A DNA stretch of 21,368 nucleotides from DAOTWP01 sp034435675 (lineage in GTDB: Bacteria; Chloroflexota; Anaerolineae; Aggregatilineales; Phototrophicaceae), in NCBI GenBank assembly GCA_034435675.1, contig DAOTWP010000376.1, positions 1 through 21,368 on the forward strand, read 5' to 3'. Positions 13,500 to 20,931 of this stretch are shown here, piece by piece. The notes beneath the pieces are model-generated. The model had not been told where the DNA came from. It was given only the letters and a program-made list of their open reading frames with translations, and ran no database searches. The position numbers and the translations under genes were made by a program. Within the stretch, counting starts at the first letter, position 1. Each line of letters starts with the position of its first letter.

Positions 13500-14597
13500 T
13501 TACACTGTTGCCAGCCCCAGCACCGCCGCGAAACCGCGCGCATTGCGCAGCCAGCGCTCCACCGGATACTCGCGGATGAAGCCATACCCGCCAAGCACCT
13601 GCACACCGTTGTCGGTCACAAACAGCGCGGCTTTGTCTGCATACTGCTTGGCAAGGTACGCCTCGCGGGTGGCATCTTCGCCTTTGTCCAGCTTCCAGGC
13701 AGCTTCCCACGCCATCAACCGCGCTGCGTCAATCTCAATCGCCGACTCCGCCAGCATGAAGGCAATCGCCTGATTCTGCGCAATCGGTTTGCCAAAGGCG
13801 ACACGTTCTTTGGCATAGTCGCGGGCATATTCAAACGAGGCACGCGCCACGCCCACCGCCAGCGCCGCCAGCGCGACACGGCTGCGGTTGAGCAGCATGC
13901 CGTAGTCAATGCCCACCGCACCGCCAAGCTTGCTCGATGCCGGGAGCGTCACGTCGTTGAACTGCACGCGGTAGGTCGGCAGGGCGCGCATGCCCATCAG
14001 CTTTTCGCGCTCGACAATCGTTATGCCCTCCGCGCTGGTCGGCACAATATAGGCGTCAACGTGTCCGGTTTCCGAATTGCGCGCATAAACAAGCATCTGG
14101 CTGGATTCTGCCGCCAGCGGCACCCACGCCTTCACACCGTGCAAGCGCACATTTTCGCCGAAGGGGTCGGCAACAGTGCGCAAATGCTGGGGATCAAAGG
14201 CAATGCCCGGTTCGAGCAGCGCCGCCGTTGCCGGGGCGAAGGTTTCTTCAAGGAACGCCGGCAGCAGCGCCTCCCGCTGTTCCGCCGTGCCGAACAGCAC
14301 AACCGGGAAGGCAAACAGCGCCGGGGACATGACATGCATTGCCACCGACAAATCACCATAAGCCAGTTCTTCCAGCGCCAGTGCATTCGTCACGGCGCTC
14401 AGTTCGCCAAACCCGCCCAATTCTTCGGGAATGCCGGACGGCACCAGCCCGATTTTCCAGCCGGTATTGGCGGCGGTGACTGCTGCCTGTTCCTGTTCGT
14501 CATATTCATGGGCGACAGGACGCACGGTATTCAGCGCGTAACGATTAATCGTATCAACGAGCAGTTTCTGATCTTCTGAAAGCGTAAACGACACCAT
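13500..14597 (-). CDS. Acyl-CoA dehydrogenase-like protein lacking the catalytic glutamate
   Basis: 365 residues. All three acyl-CoA dehydrogenase domains are recognisable: GIPEELGGFG, the middle beta domain with LMGMRALPTYRVQFNDV, and the C-terminal helices with RVAFGKPIAQNQAIAFMLAE and GVQVLGGYGFIREYPVE. A gap-free match of the last segment to the usual EYPVE...IYEGT block puts Leu360 where the catalytic Glu belongs (AVLGL). The isovaleryl-type base position (before the Arg of the SRVALAA helix) is Ser239. The protein then ends five residues later, so the helix that normally follows is missing. It may be the non-catalytic partner in a mixed complex with the neighbouring dehydrogenase, or act differently. 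The start ATG at 14597 gives a normal N-terminus. Confidence 0.88.
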   Translation of the reverse strand: MVSFTLSEDQKLLVDTINRYALNTVRPVAHEYDEQEQAAVTAANTGWKIGLVPSGIPEELGGFGELSAVTNALALEELAYGDLSVAMHVMSPALFAFPVVLFGTAEQREALLPAFLEETFAPATAALLEPGIAFDPQHLRTVADPFGENVRLHGVKAWVPLAAESSQMLVYARNSETGHVDAYIVPTSAEGITIVEREKLMGMRALPTYRVQFNDVTLPASSKLGGAVGIDYGMLLNRSRVALAALAVGVARASFEYARDYAKERVAFGKPIAQNQAIAFMLAESAIEIDAARLMAWEAAWKLDKGEDATREAYLAKQYADKAALFVTDNGVQVLGGYGFIREYPVERWLRNARGFAAVLGLATV

Positions 14598-14691
14598 AGC
14601 TACTTGTCCTCACTGTTTACTGTTACGAGGGTTGCTGTACACTGCCTGATTGCAGGTAAGCTCACTAAATGATTGGCACATGCATCGCCCG

Positions 14692-15906
14692 TCAGCCCGA
14701 AGGCGCACTTCCGCGCACCCGTGCCAGCAGCGCGCGTCCTTCCCGCCACAACGCCTGCGCGTTTGCCCCCAGCGCAATCAGCAGCGCCAGTGGAATACCG
14801 ATACTGACCACCTGCCCCTGCTGCGCGAAATAAATCAGCGGGTCCACACCGCTGCCGCGCGACGCCGGAGCAAAGGAATTGAAACCGTAAATCGGCAGAT
14901 AGACTGCCACCGCCGTCAGGACGAAGGCAGCAGCGCCGGGCAAGCGCGGCAGTAACACACGGGCGACAAACCCCGCCGCCATGCCCGCACCCCCGGCAAG
15001 AATCGCCCAATCCAGCGTGGGCGTTAGATTCAGGAAAAACCACTGGTAAACCCACCAGCACAGCACGCCCAGCACCAGACACAACACAATCTTTAAGACC
15101 TGTTCCGTGCGGGTGGGCAGCACCCTGCGCAGGCTGAAGGGCAGCGCCCCGGCAAGCACATTGAGCAGCCCGGTGAAGATGCCGAAGACTTCCCCCGCGG
15201 CAATTGCCAGCGCCAGACTGACATTGTTAATCAGTGTTTCGCCGCGAAACGTCGCCAGCACAAAGTAAGCGATGCCCAGCGCCCCGCCCAAAAAACCCAG
15301 CCCCAGACGCTGCACCGCTTGCGCGCGCGTCTGCTGCGCCCGGCTGTGCTGCAAGTAAGTCTGCTGCAAGGGGGTTAAATCGCTGCGTGACAGCAGGCGT
15401 TCGGCATCTGCCAGCGCGTCCCCGCGCAGCAGCAAACTGGGGTTATGCCCGCGCCGTTCCCATTCCCGCGCGCTGACCAGCAGCCGGGTAACGTCGCGCA
15501 GCGCCGCCAGATCGGTATCCAGTGTGCGCAGGAGTTCTACCAGCGCATCATCGAATGCCTGTCTGCTTTCGCCGGTGAAGTCCAGCCAGTTCAACTGCCC
15601 CACATGCGGCGGGACCGTTCGGTCTTCTACCGCGCGGCACAGCAGCGGAATCAGGCGTTTATTGTTCTTCTGGGCGTGGTTGACTTCCAGCGAACAATAC
15701 TGCGATTCCAGCGAGTCCGGGCTGATGATGAACAGCACGGCGCTCGACGCCTCGATACCCAGGGTAATCTCCTCCCACCAGTCGGTAGCAAAGGGGATGT
15801 CATCATAATCCACCCAGACATTGCGCCCATCGGCTTCCAGTGCGCCAACCAGCAGCTGCACAAAAGCCTTGTCACGGCGGGAATAGGAGATGAAAATATC
15901 CTTCAT
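14692..15906 (-). CDS. TIR-domain protein with C-terminal six-helix membrane domain
   Basis: 404 residues. Residues 1-130 are a TIR domain: FISYSRRDK (5-13), VWVDYDDI (30-37), WWEEI (43-47) and the NADase-type S68-x-x-C71-x-x-E74 motif, so NAD cleavage is plausible. Residues 130-200 are a helical linker (LLVSAREWERRG, SLLLRGDAL, LTPLQQTYLQ) seen in many multidomain TIR proteins of filamentous bacteria. Six hydrophobic helices follow at about 201-220, 228-254, 271-292, 298-319, 324-341 and 366-384. The TIR domain should face the cytoplasm. The ATG at 15906 has AGGA 7 nt upstream. Adjacent genes are lipid-metabolism genes; no Thoeris, CBASS or nucleotide-cyclase partner is present. Whether it is a defence effector or a signalling protein is open. 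Confidence 0.88.
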   Translation of the reverse strand: MKDIFISYSRRDKAFVQLLVGALEADGRNVWVDYDDIPFATDWWEEITLGIEASSAVLFIISPDSLESQYCSLEVNHAQKNNKRLIPLLCRAVEDRTVPPHVGQLNWLDFTGESRQAFDDALVELLRTLDTDLAALRDVTRLLVSAREWERRGHNPSLLLRGDALADAERLLSRSDLTPLQQTYLQHSRAQQTRAQAVQRLGLGFLGGALGIAYFVLATFRGETLINNVSLALAIAAGEVFGIFTGLLNVLAGALPFSLRRVLPTRTEQVLKIVLCLVLGVLCWWVYQWFFLNLTPTLDWAILAGGAGMAAGFVARVLLPRLPGAAAFVLTAVAVYLPIYGFNSFAPASRGSGVDPLIYFAQQGQVVSIGIPLALLIALGANAQALWREGRALLARVRGSAPSG

Positions 15907-15928
15907 CGAACATTCCTGATTAAACAGC

Positions 15929-15949
15929 GGGGCGCACGCTGCGTACCCC
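15929..15949 (-). terminator. Weak hairpin between FabG-like and TIR genes
   Basis: GGGG-CGCA (15929-15936) pairs with TGCG-CCCC (15940-15949) with a 2-nt bulge and a 3-nt loop. It lies about 30 nt after the stop of the FabG-like gene and is followed on the minus strand by GCTGTTTAATC. A partial terminator is possible. Confidence 0.35.
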
Positions 15950-15979
15950 TGCGCGATAGCCTCTGACTGGACAGCAGCA

Positions 15980-16801
15980 CTACATGCCGCCGGTTACTTC
16001 CAGCACCTGTCCGGACACATAGTTAGACAGTTCGCTGGCAAAGAACAGCACCGCGCCCGCTGCTTCCTCCGGTGTGCCCACCCGCCCCATGGGGATCATC
16101 ATGACGCCCATCTGGCGCATCTGGTCCGGAATGCCCAGCTTAATCCGCTTGCCTTCGCGCTCGGTGAAGTCGCCTTTTTCGTCCGCCTGGGTCAGCCGCG
16201 TTTCGATGAAGCCGAACGCCACCGCGTTGACCTGAATGTTGAACGGACCCCACTCTTTCGCCAGTGTTTTGGTCAAACCGAGGATACCGGCTTTGCCCGC
16301 GCTGTAATTCGCCTGCCCCACATTGCCGCGTGTGCCGCTGGTGCTGCTGATATTGATAATCTTCCGGGCTTTGACCGCGCCGCCGGCTTCTTTTTCGCGT
16401 TTGCCGGCTTCGCGCATGTACGGCACACAGGCGCGGATGATCCTGAACGGCGCGGTAAGATGCACGGCGAGCATTGCTTCCCACTGCTCGTCATTCATTT
16501 TGTGCAGCATGCCGTCCCAGGTGTAACCGGCATTGTTGACCAGAATGTCAATGCTGCCATAGGTATGCACCGTCTGCCCGACCAGTTCCTCAATGTCGCC
16601 ATCTTTGGTGACATCACAGCCCAGCGCCAGCGCCGTGCCGCCCATTTCCGTGATGCGTGCAGCGGTGGCATTAGCCGGGTTGGGGTCAATATCGGTGACG
16701 ACGACGCGCGCCCCGTGCTGCGCGAATAACTGCGCGGTGGCAGCGCCAATGCCGCGTCCGCTGCCAGTAATAATCGCTGTTTTGCCGTCCAAAAGTCCCA
16801 C
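15980..16801 (-). CDS. FabG-like short-chain dehydrogenase (3-oxoacyl reductase / 3-hydroxyacyl-CoA dehydrogenase)
   Basis: 273 residues. Classical SDR with TGSGRGIG (12-19), LVNNAG (87-92), catalytic S153, Y166 and K170 (NYSAGK) and the C-terminal SGQVLEVTGGM. About 25 residues longer than E. coli FabG, with extra charged loops at 130-146 and around 208-225. The family reduces 3-oxoacyl-ACP or, in catabolic settings, oxidises 3-hydroxyacyl-CoA; the neighbouring acyl-CoA dehydrogenases favour the catabolic role, an inference. The start is GTG at 16801, with GAGGA 7 nt upstream and no better alternative. The TetR gene is 91 nt upstream on the same strand. Confidence 0.88.
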   Translation of the reverse strand: MGLLDGKTAIITGSGRGIGAATAQLFAQHGARVVVTDIDPNPANATAARITEMGGTALALGCDVTKDGDIEELVGQTVHTYGSIDILVNNAGYTWDGMLHKMNDEQWEAMLAVHLTAPFRIIRACVPYMREAGKREKEAGGAVKARKIINISSTSGTRGNVGQANYSAGKAGILGLTKTLAKEWGPFNIQVNAVAFGFIETRLTQADEKGDFTEREGKRIKLGIPDQMRQMGVMMIPMGRVGTPEEAAGAVLFFASELSNYVSGQVLEVTGGM

Positions 16802-16850
16802 GATCTATCCTCGCAAATAGCTAATTAACCTGAAAACCTATCCTGTTAAA

Positions 16851-16865
16851 CTCAACTTTCTTGAG
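16851..16865. promoter_or_regulatory. Short inverted repeat between tetR and fabG-like gene
   Basis: CTCAA (16851-16855) and TTGAG (16861-16865) around CTTTC. Read on the minus strand it is followed by TTTAAC. It could be a small terminator for the regulator gene or an operator before the FabG-like gene; the stem is only 5 bp. Confidence 0.2.
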
Positions 16866-16892
16866 CATGACGCGGATACACTGACATCTGCA

Positions 16893-17540
16893 TCAGCAGC
16901 GCAGCGTGCGCAGGAACACCTCCGCCATTTCAGCGGCAATCTGCTCACCACTCAGGCGTCCGTTGGGCTTGTACCACACACCAACCCAGTTGTGCGCGCC
17001 GAGCAGCGCCTTGACAAAGATCGGCACATCCACCAGGCGGAACTCGCCCCGTGTGATCCCCTCGCGCACGACACGGCGGAACAGGTCTTCAAAATAATCG
17101 CGCTGCTCAAAGAAGGCATCACGCCGCACGACCAGTTCCTGTAATTCTTCCGCGCCGAACTGGTTGGCATTGCGTGGGGGCGCTTTGAACGCCATCAACG
17201 GGCGAATTTCAAAAACCATCGCCGCGCCGACGGTGGTGTTCCGGGCAATGCTGACGACATGCAGGTGAATCATCTGGCGCAGTTTTTCGGTGGCGCTGGC
17301 GTCCGAAGCAACGATTGGCTCTAGCTGCTCCACCATGTATTCCACACCACCTTCCAGCACTGCCAGCAGCAGCGCGTCCTTATTGCGGAAGTGGTGGTAC
17401 AGGCTGGCAGCGGTCAGGTTCACCGCAGCAGCGATATCCTTCATGGTGGTTGCGTCATAGCCGTTGCGTTGCAGCACTTCGGCGGCGGCAAGGATAATCT
17501 CTTCGCGGCTTACAGATTGGTCGGCTGGTTTACGCGCCAA
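16893..17540 (-). CDS. TetR/AcrR-family transcriptional regulator
   Basis: 215 residues. The N-terminal TetR DNA-binding domain (about 12-58) contains EIILAAAEVLQRNGYDATT, then the helix-turn-helix MKDIAAAVNLTAASLYHHF and NKDALLLAVLE. The C-terminal ligand-binding part is helical and variable. It probably represses genes of the adjacent acyl-CoA degradation cluster and is released by an acyl-CoA, as TetR-type FadR and KstR proteins are; this rests on context only. The start is TTG at 17540, chosen because GGGAG lies 8 nt upstream and the protein then begins with the usual basic stretch (ARKPADQS). It is divergent from the membrane protein at 17732 and is followed by the FabG-like gene. Confidence 0.9.
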   Translation of the reverse strand: MARKPADQSVSREEIILAAAEVLQRNGYDATTMKDIAAAVNLTAASLYHHFRNKDALLLAVLEGGVEYMVEQLEPIVASDASATEKLRQMIHLHVVSIARNTTVGAAMVFEIRPLMAFKAPPRNANQFGAEELQELVVRRDAFFEQRDYFEDLFRRVVREGITRGEFRLVDVPIFVKALLGAHNWVGVWYKPNGRLSGEQIAAEMAEVFLRTLRC

Positions 17541-17645
17541 CGCTGTTACTCCCTACCGGCAGAAAAAGCCCGGCATGCGTGCTGATGGCAGAAACAAAGG
17601 ATGCGGTGAACCTGTACGGCTCAGCAATAATCTAACGCAGATTCG

Positions 17646-17651
17646 ATTATA
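17646..17651 (-). promoter_or_regulatory. Candidate -10 box for tetR
   Basis: A perfect TATAAT on the minus strand about 105 nt upstream of the TTG start. The hexamer at 17-nt spacing (TGGCAC) is a poor -35. If used, the transcript has a leader of about 100 nt. Confidence 0.35.
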
Positions 17652-17663
17652 GTGCAAGTATAA
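17647..17663. promoter_or_regulatory. Candidate operator in the divergent intergenic region
   Basis: TTATA (17647-17651) and TATAA (17659-17663) form a 17-bp imperfect dyad, 12 of 16 flanking positions being symmetric. It covers the minus-strand -10 box and ends just before the plus-strand -35. TetR proteins often bind such dyads to control themselves and a divergent gene. No second copy was noticed elsewhere. Confidence 0.35.
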
Positions 17664-17666
17664 CTG

Positions 17667-17695
17667 TTGTGCCAGTTGTCCATGTCGCCTATACT
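17667..17695 (+). promoter_or_regulatory. Sigma-70-type promoter of the membrane protein gene
   Basis: TTGTGC (17667-17672) and TATACT (17690-17695) are separated by exactly 17 bp. Transcription would start near 17702, leaving a leader of about 30 nt before the GTG at 17732. Confidence 0.6.
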
Positions 17696-17731
17696 GCAAG
17701 GCGGAATTTACGCTTATTCAGGAAAAGACCT

Positions 17732-19420
17732 GTGACTCCACGCCAACGTCCGCGCCCCACGCCTGCGTTGATTGTCGCGCTGCTTGCCGGTGCTGCCAGT
17801 GCGCTGTATCTGCTGGGGGTTGCGCTGCGCCACCTGCTGAGCGGGCAGCCGCCTGCCGCGCCCGTAACGCCGCCCGCTGAGTCTGCCGCACTGCCCCCGC
17901 TGCCCGCCGCTGCGCGGGAAACCCCAGCGGCACTGCCCACACAGGGCGCTGCATGGCGGCGGCTGCTGCGCACGGGGGCTGGCAGCGGGGCATTTGTGCT
18001 GGCGCAGGCGTTCATGCTGGCATACCGCGTGCCCACCGGCGGCGTACCGGGTGTGCAGCCGGACGCGCTGATCACGACAATTGCGCCGCTGCTGCTCTAC
18101 ACGGGCGGGCTGTGGCTGGTGTTCCCCGCGCTGCTGCGTCCTTTGCGCGCACAAATCGGGCAAACTCTGGCTGTGGGGCGTGAGGTCTGGCTGGCGATAG
18201 GGCTGCTGACAGTGTTTCTGCTGGCGCTGCTGCTGCAAACACCGCTGCCGCAAACGCCGCTGCCCGCACAACAGCTTCTGCTGGCAACGGGCAGCACGGG
18301 TGGCATCTACACCGACGGCGACTACGGCGTACTGTTTGCGCTGCTGGTAAGCCTGCTGGGCGGCACCCTGGGCGGCATGCAACTGCTGAGCTTGTTGTTT
18401 GCGCTGGCGGCAGTGCCGGTGATTTTTCTGCTTGGCGTGTCTTTCGGCGGGGTGCTGATCGGGCTGGTCGCTGCCGGGTTCGCTGCCTCGTCGCTGTGGA
18501 CGCTGGCACTGGCGTCGTCCGGCGCGCCCTATAGTGCGCTGCTGCTGTTGGGGGCGCTGTTCGTGCTGGCGCTGTGGCAGGCGGCGCAGTCCGGGCGCTG
18601 GCAGATCTGGCTGGCGGCGGGCACGGCGCTGGCGCTGGGCTGGCTGCTCTCACCGCTGATGCGTTACGCGGCGCTGCTGCTGCCCCTGCTGCTGTTGATT
18701 CGCCTGTGGGAATGGTGGCGCAGCCGTAACCGCGAGACGCGCGGGACGCTGCTGGCGGCAGGGCAAGGCGTGCTGCTGGCAGCGGGGGTTACGGGCGCGG
18801 TGCTGCTGCCGTTCGTGCTGCTCACTCCGCCAGCGCCGCGGCTGGTGCCACAGTTCGCCAGCGGCAACAGCGCCATTCAACCCCCGCTGACCTACCAGCA
18901 GGAACACGGCATCAGCCCCCTGTTTGCCACGCTGGACGGCACCGCGCAGTCACTGCTGCTGACCACGCTCACTGGCGATCCGTCACCGCTGCACGGTGTG
19001 GTCAACCGCCCCGCGCTGCCGCCTGTCGTCGCGGGTTTGTTCGCGCTGGGGCTGTTTGCCGGGGTGGTGCGGCTGGCGGGGGCAGGGCACGGCACAGACC
19101 TGCTGCTGGCAGGCGCGCTGCTGGCACTGCTGCTGGCATCCGGCGCGCAGATTACGCCCCCGGCAGAGTACCCGCATCTGGGACGCGCCGGGCTGGCGCT
19201 GGGGGTGATCTATCTGCTGGCGGCGCAGGGGGCGGCGCTGCTGGCAACGGTGCTGCAATCGGCACTGGGCGGGCAGGCGCGGCGCGTGCTGGCGCTGCTG
19301 TTCGTGCTGGCGCTGGCGCTCAACGCAGTAGACGCGCTTGACCACACGCGCAACGTGTTCCTGCCCACCTATACACAGTCCATCGAGGCGTACCAGCAGT
19401 TGTTCGATGTGGAGCCGTGA
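17732..19420 (+). CDS. Polytopic membrane protein, GT-C (family 39-like) glycosyltransferase fold suspected
   Basis: 562 residues with roughly a dozen hydrophobic helices, very rich in Leu and Ala. The start GTG at 17732 is chosen because AGGA lies 8 nt upstream and the promoter ends just before it; earlier in-frame codons would lie inside the promoter. A Pro/Ala-rich loop (about 38-75) follows the first helix. The middle part, a short loop with two Asp (GIYTDGDYG), then helices with LLFALAAVPVIFLLGV and ALLLLGALFVLALW, has the layout of GT-C enzymes that use polyprenyl-linked sugars. The late loop (SLLLTTLTGDPSPLH, VVNRPALPP) resembles the same group. Canonical catalytic motifs are not obvious, so activity is unproven. 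It stands alone, divergent from tetR and convergent with the next gene. Confidence 0.65.
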   Translation: MTPRQRPRPTPALIVALLAGAASALYLLGVALRHLLSGQPPAAPVTPPAESAALPPLPAAARETPAALPTQGAAWRRLLRTGAGSGAFVLAQAFMLAYRVPTGGVPGVQPDALITTIAPLLLYTGGLWLVFPALLRPLRAQIGQTLAVGREVWLAIGLLTVFLLALLLQTPLPQTPLPAQQLLLATGSTGGIYTDGDYGVLFALLVSLLGGTLGGMQLLSLLFALAAVPVIFLLGVSFGGVLIGLVAAGFAASSLWTLALASSGAPYSALLLLGALFVLALWQAAQSGRWQIWLAAGTALALGWLLSPLMRYAALLLPLLLLIRLWEWWRSRNRETRGTLLAAGQGVLLAAGVTGAVLLPFVLLTPPAPRLVPQFASGNSAIQPPLTYQQEHGISPLFATLDGTAQSLLLTTLTGDPSPLHGVVNRPALPPVVAGLFALGLFAGVVRLAGAGHGTDLLLAGALLALLLASGAQITPPAEYPHLGRAGLALGVIYLLAAQGAALLATVLQSALGGQARRVLALLFVLALALNAVDALDHTRNVFLPTYTQSIEAYQQLFDVEP

Positions 19421-19440
19421 CCCGCACGCCCGCCACTTGC

Positions 19441-20835
19441 CTACGCCAACAGTTCCAGTTTGCCGAGAATCGTCGGCAGGAATTCGGCAACAGTGGGATG
19501 AATGGGCAGCGTCTCCTGCATCACGCGGTAGCTCGCGCCGGTCGCCATGAAATAGCTGATTACCTGAATCACTTCGTCGCCGTGCAGCCCCAGCGCCGCC
19601 GCGCCGACAAACTGCTCTGTTTCGGCATCCACCAGCAGCTTGATTAGCCCGTCTGTTTCCGCCTGTTCAACTGCCCGCCCAATATGGTTCATTGGCATCA
19701 CCGCCATCAGCACCCGCTGTCCGGACTGGCGCGCCTGCTGTTCGGTCAGCCCCACGCGCCCCAGCGGGGGATCGGTAAACAGTGCATAGCTCGTCACACG
19801 ATCTGTCCATTTGCGCTGGCGACCATGCAGCAGGTTATCGCGGACAATCTCGTAATCCTGGTAGGCTGTGTGCGTGAATGCGCCTCTGCCGTTGACATCG
19901 CCGAGGGCGAAAATGCCGGGTGCTGTGGTTTCCAGAAATTCGTTGACCTGCACAAACCCGTGTGCGTCTACTGCGACACCCACCGCCTCCAGGTTCAGCC
20001 GGTCAGTATTGGGCACACGCCCGATTGCGTTGAGCCAGTGTGACCCGGTCAGCACAGTCTCCTGACCGTCTTCCTCGCGCTGCACGACTGCCCGCAGTCC
20101 ACCCCCCGCGACAGGTTCGACGCGGTGCAGTACACTGCTGGTATAAACATCAATGCCTTCGGCAGCGAGGAAACGATGCACCTCCTGCTTGATGTCGGCA
20201 TCTTCACGGGTGATCAGACATTCGGAGGTTTCGATGATGCTCACACGGCTGCCCAACCGGCGAAACGCCTGCCCCATTTCCAGCCCGATATAGCTGCCGC
20301 CGAGGATAATTAAATGTTCCGGCAGTGACTCGAGGCGCAGCAGCTTTTCACTGTCCAGCCAGTCCACCCGGTCAATACCTTCGATAGATGGCACTCGCGG
20401 GCGGGTTCCGGTGTTCAGGAAGACCTGCGGCGCTTCGATCACGTCGTCGCCCACGCGCACCCGGTAGCGCCCGTTCGCCCGCCCCTCAAAACCAGCGTAA
20501 GCGTGATAAACTTGCAGCCCATCAGTGCCGCGCAGCCACGCCTCTGTGCTCTGGCTGGTGTCTTCGATAATGCCGACAACGCGCTGGCGCACCCGTTCCC
20601 AGTTGATCCGCAGGTTATCGAGTTCGACGCCAAAATCCGCACCCCGCCGCGCCATGTGTGCCGCGCGGGCGCTGGCAATCAGCGTCTTGGTTGGGCGGCA
20701 GCCATAATTCACGCAGGAACCGCCAAAGCGGTAGCCCTCGGCAATGGCAACACGCCGTCCATTCTTGACCAGTTGGCTCGCCATGGAAGGACCCGCCTGC
20801 CCGGTCCCGATGACGATCGCATCAAACTGCTGCAC
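19441..20835 (-). CDS. Pyridine nucleotide-disulfide oxidoreductase, mercuric-reductase/LPD-like
   Basis: 464 residues. FAD-binding G10-T-G-Q-A-G15, redox-active pair C41-x4-C46 in GGSCVNYGCRPTKT, NAD(P)-binding ILGGSYIGLEMG, second FAD motif IFALGDVNG, and the C-terminal dimerisation domain with the partner His-Glu pair in LPIHPTVAEF. This is a group I flavin disulfide reductase. The C-terminal vicinal cysteines of MerA and its N-terminal metal-binding domain are absent, so it is not a true mercuric reductase; nor is any dehydrogenase complex gene near. The substrate is unknown. The start at GTG 20835 is preferred: GGGAG (20848-20844) lies 8 nt upstream, whereas the longer GTG at 20844 overlaps that site. 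Confidence 0.9.
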   Translation of the reverse strand: MQQFDAIVIGTGQAGPSMASQLVKNGRRVAIAEGYRFGGSCVNYGCRPTKTLIASARAAHMARRGADFGVELDNLRINWERVRQRVVGIIEDTSQSTEAWLRGTDGLQVYHAYAGFEGRANGRYRVRVGDDVIEAPQVFLNTGTRPRVPSIEGIDRVDWLDSEKLLRLESLPEHLIILGGSYIGLEMGQAFRRLGSRVSIIETSECLITREDADIKQEVHRFLAAEGIDVYTSSVLHRVEPVAGGGLRAVVQREEDGQETVLTGSHWLNAIGRVPNTDRLNLEAVGVAVDAHGFVQVNEFLETTAPGIFALGDVNGRGAFTHTAYQDYEIVRDNLLHGRQRKWTDRVTSYALFTDPPLGRVGLTEQQARQSGQRVLMAVMPMNHIGRAVEQAETDGLIKLLVDAETEQFVGAAALGLHGDEVIQVISYFMATGASYRVMQETLPIHPTVAEFLPTILGKLELLA

Positions 20836-20931
20836 CACAGCCACTCCCTTCGCTTTCCGTAGACAGTTGTTTGCACGGGGCAGATCAGGTTCAGTGCTGT
20901 AGCGCGTTGACCCCTGTGTTTCACGCGGGTG

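Noticed and set aside
13182..14579. 465-codon open frame antisense to the acyl-CoA dehydrogenases
   Set aside because: Shadow of well-defined genes; composition dominated by His/Arg/Gln, as expected from reading the complement.
14692..15906. Reading the TIR gene as part of a Thoeris or CBASS system
   Set aside because: No SIR2/SLOG, cyclase or other partner gene lies within the window; neighbours are lipid-metabolism genes.
17655..17680. Sigma-54-like TGGCAC...TTGCA upstream of tetR
   Set aside because: The spacing between the two elements is far too long for a sigma-54 promoter.
19441..20844. Calling the flavoprotein a mercuric reductase (merA)
   Set aside because: No N-terminal metal-binding domain, no C-terminal cysteine pair, and no mer genes nearby.
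730..20895. Shared GATCAGGTTCA near 730 and near 20884, considered as a common regulatory site
   Set aside because: An 11-base match between two places is expected by chance in a window this size, and the flanks differ.
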